Assembly (NCBI GenBank): GCA_900552245.1
Contig: URYY01000094.1
Location: forward strand, 1-8,464
Direction of reading: 5' to 3'
DNA length: 8,464 nt
DNA from: an uncultured Opitutales bacterium
GTDB taxonomy: Bacteria; Verrucomicrobiota; Verrucomicrobiia; Opitutales; Intestinicryptomonadaceae
Position numbers and translations under genes: made by a program. Below the pieces are notes generated by a model, which saw only the letters and a list, made by a program, of their open reading frames with translations, searched no databases and was not told the origin of the DNA. How positions within the stretch are numbered: position 1 is the stretch's first letter; the number at the start of each line of letters is the position of its first letter. This document shows positions 6,496 through 8,464 of this stretch, one piece after another.

Positions 6496-6526
6496 GACTT
6501 CGGGAAAGTCGTAAAATATACTTCCC
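6496..6526 (-). promoter_or_regulatory. Leader of the coiled-coil gene with two competing hairpins
   Basis: In the minus-strand transcript GGGAAGT (6526-6520) can pair with ACTTTCCC (6509-6502, one bulged base). Alternatively GACTT (6510-6506) can pair with AAGTC (6500-6496) around a 5-base loop. The two pairings share bases, so they exclude each other. They lie about 20 to 50 bases before the start codon, inside the predicted 5' leader. No known riboswitch is recognised. Confidence 0.35.
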
Positions 6527-6539
6527 TTTTTTTAGAGTC

Positions 6540-6567
6540 ATTGTCTAGAAATTTCCCGATATGTCAA
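6540..6567 (-). promoter_or_regulatory. Sigma-70-like promoter of the coiled-coil protein gene
   Basis: On the minus strand a perfect -35 box TTGACA (6567-6562) is followed after 16 bases by GACAAT (6545-6540), a 4/6 match to the -10 consensus. Transcription would start near 6533 and give a leader of about 55 bases before ATG 6477. This is the best promoter match in the window. Confidence 0.65.
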
Positions 6568-6701
6568 GTTATTATTTTCTCTAAATTACAGATTTTAAGA
6601 GCTAATTTCATCTTTATAACACCATAATTATAAACGAGTTAATTAAGCGCAAATCAAAGTGCAAAAAAAATTTAAAACTTAAAAATTCGTCGCTCCAAAA
6701 A

Positions 6702-6736
6702 AAAATAAAAAGGCGCCCGATAAGAAATCGGACGCC
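6702..6736 (-). terminator. Intrinsic terminator of pgi
   Basis: On the minus strand GGCGTCCGAT (6736-6727) pairs with ATCGGGCGCC (6721-6712) around a 5-base loop. The one non-Watson-Crick position is a G-U wobble in this orientation, but a C-A mismatch on the plus strand. A long T-rich tract (TTTTT A TTTT...) follows at 6711-6698. The strand asymmetry confirms that it serves pgi, whose stop codon is 27 bases upstream. Confidence 0.93.
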
Positions 6737-6762
6737 GCGCAAATTTGAAATTTTTACCTATC

Positions 6763-8313
6763 TTAAGACAAGCGATACATATCTGCGTCCAAAACTACTT
6801 TGTTTTGAGGATTTGCAAGCATGTGCTTTAAAAGCTTAAATACCATTTCCGGATCTTGCTTTGAGCGCTCCGCTATCTGCTCTAAAGTCATTGGTTCTGA
6901 AGTCATTGCAGAAAGCACCTTCCTCTTTGCCTCAAGTATGGCGGCAGCTGCCTTCTTGCCGGCTTCAACCCCGGGTTGGTGGTAGGCATTTATATTTATA
7001 AAGCTTGCGTAAAAGCCGGTCGCTCTATCAAAAAGCGCAATGAGCTCTCCTACGCTCCTTTCGGAAACATCAGGCACGGTTATCGTAATATTCTCGCGAT
7101 TTTGTGCCGACAAAGCCTCTCGCGTTCCGAGCATAAAGGCCTGTAGGTAATCTCCGGCTGTTACGGAATCTTCGACCTCCAAGGAGTCGGAATTCCTATC
7201 TTTTAAAACCTCTATAAAGGTCACAAAGAAGTTATTTATGCCGTCGCGCAGCTGCTGCACAAAGGCGTGCTGGTCCGTTGAGCCCTTGTTGCCGTAAACG
7301 CTTATGCCCTGCTCTACAACATTTGAATTTAAGTCTAAACGCTTACCCAGAGACTCCATTATGAGCTGCTGCAAATAGCGAGACAAGAGCAACAGTCTGT
7401 CTTTGTAGGGCAAAATAACCATATCTTTGGACCCCTTGCCGCCCGTGCAGTGATACCACATAAGCGAAAGCAACATCGCGGGATTCTTTAGCGGGTTTTT
7501 CTCGCGAGTTGCGACGTCCATGAGGCGCGCCCCCTGCAAGAATGCGTCTATATCAATCCCCTGCAAGGCCGCCGGCAAGAGCCCAACAGCCGCAAATTCA
7601 CTGGTTCTGCCGCCGACCCAATCCCACATCGGGAATATATCCAGATAGCCATTTTGCCTTGCAAAGTTATAGAGTTTGCTGCCCTCACCCGTAGTTGCTA
7701 CGGCGTGCTTTGCGAAATCTAAACCGACAGCCTCCCACTTTGCCTGCGCCTCAAGCATAGCATTGCGCGGCTCCGGAGTAGAGCCCGACTTTGAGGCGAT
7801 TATAGCTAGAGTCTTGCCCAACTTTCCATCGAGCTTTTCAAAGACCAAGTCAAAGCCGTCAGGGTCCGTATTGTCGAGGAAAAAGACCTTCATTTTGTCG
7901 CACTTGGGCTTTGATAGAGCCTCCGACACAAATTCTGGCCCCAGTGCAGAACCTCCTATGCCTATGCAAAGCAAGTACTCAAATTTGCCGTCGCTACCCT
8001 GAATTTTACCCGAGTGGACTTTTTCGGCAAAGTCCTTTATGTGCGCGATATTTTGCTCTATTTGCAAGCGCAATTCGGCGTTTGGAGCAAGCTCTGGAGC
8101 TCGCAGCCAGTAGTGGCCTACCATTCTTTTTTCATCGGGATTTGCTATTGCCCCCTTTTCCAATTCGTCCATTGAGACAAGAGCCGCATCGATTTTTGGC
8201 TGCATACTTCCGATAAAGTCGTCTGCAAACGCGACTCTGCTTACGTCGATTGAAAAGCCCAATTCGGGCAATTCCAAATAGTACTTTTTAAAGCGATTCC
8301 AAGAATTTTCCAT
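6763..8313 (-). CDS. pgi: Glucose-6-phosphate isomerase, cyanobacterial/plastid-like type
   Basis: Interconverts glucose 6-phosphate and fructose 6-phosphate in the cytoplasm (glycolysis/gluconeogenesis). Length is 516 residues. The sugar-phosphate binding segments are G-I-G-G-S-A-L-G-P (118-126) and S-K-S-G-S-T (174-179). The first signature is V-G-G-R-T-S-E-F-A-A-V-G-L-L-P (233-247). Catalytic residues are E320 (M-E-S-L-G-K), H349 (S-T-D-Q-H-A-F) and K453 (P-G-V-E-A-G-K-K). The wording of these motifs, including Y-G-N-K-G-S-T-D-Q-H-A and N-A-Y-H-Q-P-G-V-E-A-G-K, is that of the cyanobacterial and plastid branch, not the E. coli branch. After residue 465 a C-terminal extension of about 50 residues (M-T-L-E-Q-I-A-E-R ... 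V-F-K-L-L-K-H-M-L-A-N) looks like a small winged-helix fold. ATG 8311-8313 has GGAAAG a few bases upstream. Monocistronic, with its own promoter and terminator. Confidence 0.97.
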   Translation of the reverse strand: MENSWNRFKKYYLELPELGFSIDVSRVAFADDFIGSMQPKIDAALVSMDELEKGAIANPDEKRMVGHYWLRAPELAPNAELRLQIEQNIAHIKDFAEKVHSGKIQGSDGKFEYLLCIGIGGSALGPEFVSEALSKPKCDKMKVFFLDNTDPDGFDLVFEKLDGKLGKTLAIIASKSGSTPEPRNAMLEAQAKWEAVGLDFAKHAVATTGEGSKLYNFARQNGYLDIFPMWDWVGGRTSEFAAVGLLPAALQGIDIDAFLQGARLMDVATREKNPLKNPAMLLSLMWYHCTGGKGSKDMVILPYKDRLLLLSRYLQQLIMESLGKRLDLNSNVVEQGISVYGNKGSTDQHAFVQQLRDGINNFFVTFIEVLKDRNSDSLEVEDSVTAGDYLQAFMLGTREALSAQNRENITITVPDVSERSVGELIALFDRATGFYASFININAYHQPGVEAGKKAAAAILEAKRKVLSAMTSEPMTLEQIAERSKQDPEMVFKLLKHMLANPQNKVVLDADMYRLS

Positions 8314-8368
8314 TGCTTTCCAGAATAGAGGTTAAAATACACCCCGAGTTTAAAATCGGAGCAACTGG

Positions 8369-8398
8369 AAAATATTTTAGCTTTTCCGCAAAAGTCAA
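8369..8398 (-). promoter_or_regulatory. Candidate promoter of pgi
   Basis: On the minus strand TTGACT (8398-8393, 5/6) is followed after 18 bases by TATTTT (8374-8369, 4/6). Transcription would start near 8362, leaving a leader of about 50 bases that includes a 4-bp CCGA/TCGG hairpin (8344-8359). Confidence 0.5.
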
Positions 8399-8405
8399 GG
8401 TCTAA

Positions 8406-8421
8406 GGCGCGATACGCGACC
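8406..8421 (-). other. Short GC-rich hairpin upstream of the pgi promoter
   Basis: On the minus strand CGCG-TAT-CGCG, extended by one more G-C pair after a mismatch, forms a compact hairpin. Only a broken T-rich stretch follows. It could be a weak terminator for a gene entering from the right edge, or a protein-binding dyad. Too short to decide. Confidence 0.25.
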
Positions 8422-8464
8422 CCATCGCAAAACGGCAACTACAGCATGTACTTTACGAGCACAA

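Noticed and set aside
8439..8464. Possible end of another minus-strand gene (V-L-V-K-Y-M-L then stop at 8439-8441) entering from the right edge
   Set aside because: Only seven codons are visible, too few to support a gene call.

Overview
The window reads as an ordinary housekeeping stretch of a Gram-negative bacterial chromosome. It holds six recognisable or partly recognisable genes and one small lipoprotein. A PVC-group bacterium, perhaps a low-GC Verrucomicrobiota/Opitutae member, seems a reasonable guess. The guess rests on the cyanobacterial/plastid-like glucose-6-phosphate isomerase, the MEP-pathway enzyme IspH, the cysteine-free HemB metal site, frequent AUA isoleucine codons and weak Shine-Dalgarno sites. 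It is an inference; nothing in the sequence proves the taxon. Genes are of middling GC, while the intergenic stretches are very AT-rich.

Left part (1-2359). The 3' end of a plus-strand DEDDh (DnaQ-like) exonuclease gene converges on a minus-strand pair, hemB followed by a YfeH-type bile acid:sodium symporter family protein. The two genes of the pair overlap by about 14 bases and are probably translationally coupled. A 106-base divergent region separates hemB from cysS.

Middle part (2360-4731). Plus-strand cysS (cysteinyl-tRNA synthetase) and ispH (last step of the MEP isoprenoid pathway) are 9 bases apart. They end in a textbook terminator that also serves the convergent gene on the other strand.

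Right part (4732-8464), all minus strand. A 65-residue lipoprotein has about 450 bases of AT-rich non-coding DNA upstream of it. That stretch holds an inverted repeat and a hairpin. Next comes a membrane-anchored coiled-coil protein with a beta-rich C-terminal domain and an Ala/Pro/Glu tail; it has its own consensus-like promoter and terminator. Last is pgi, again with its own promoter and terminator. Unlike the two operons on the left, these three look like single-gene units.

I found no mobile element, CRISPR array, tRNA, rRNA, toxin-antitoxin or defence cassette. I do not see an exciting new system here. The best leads are the coiled-coil envelope protein with its structured leader, and the tiny lipoprotein with its long AT-rich upstream region.
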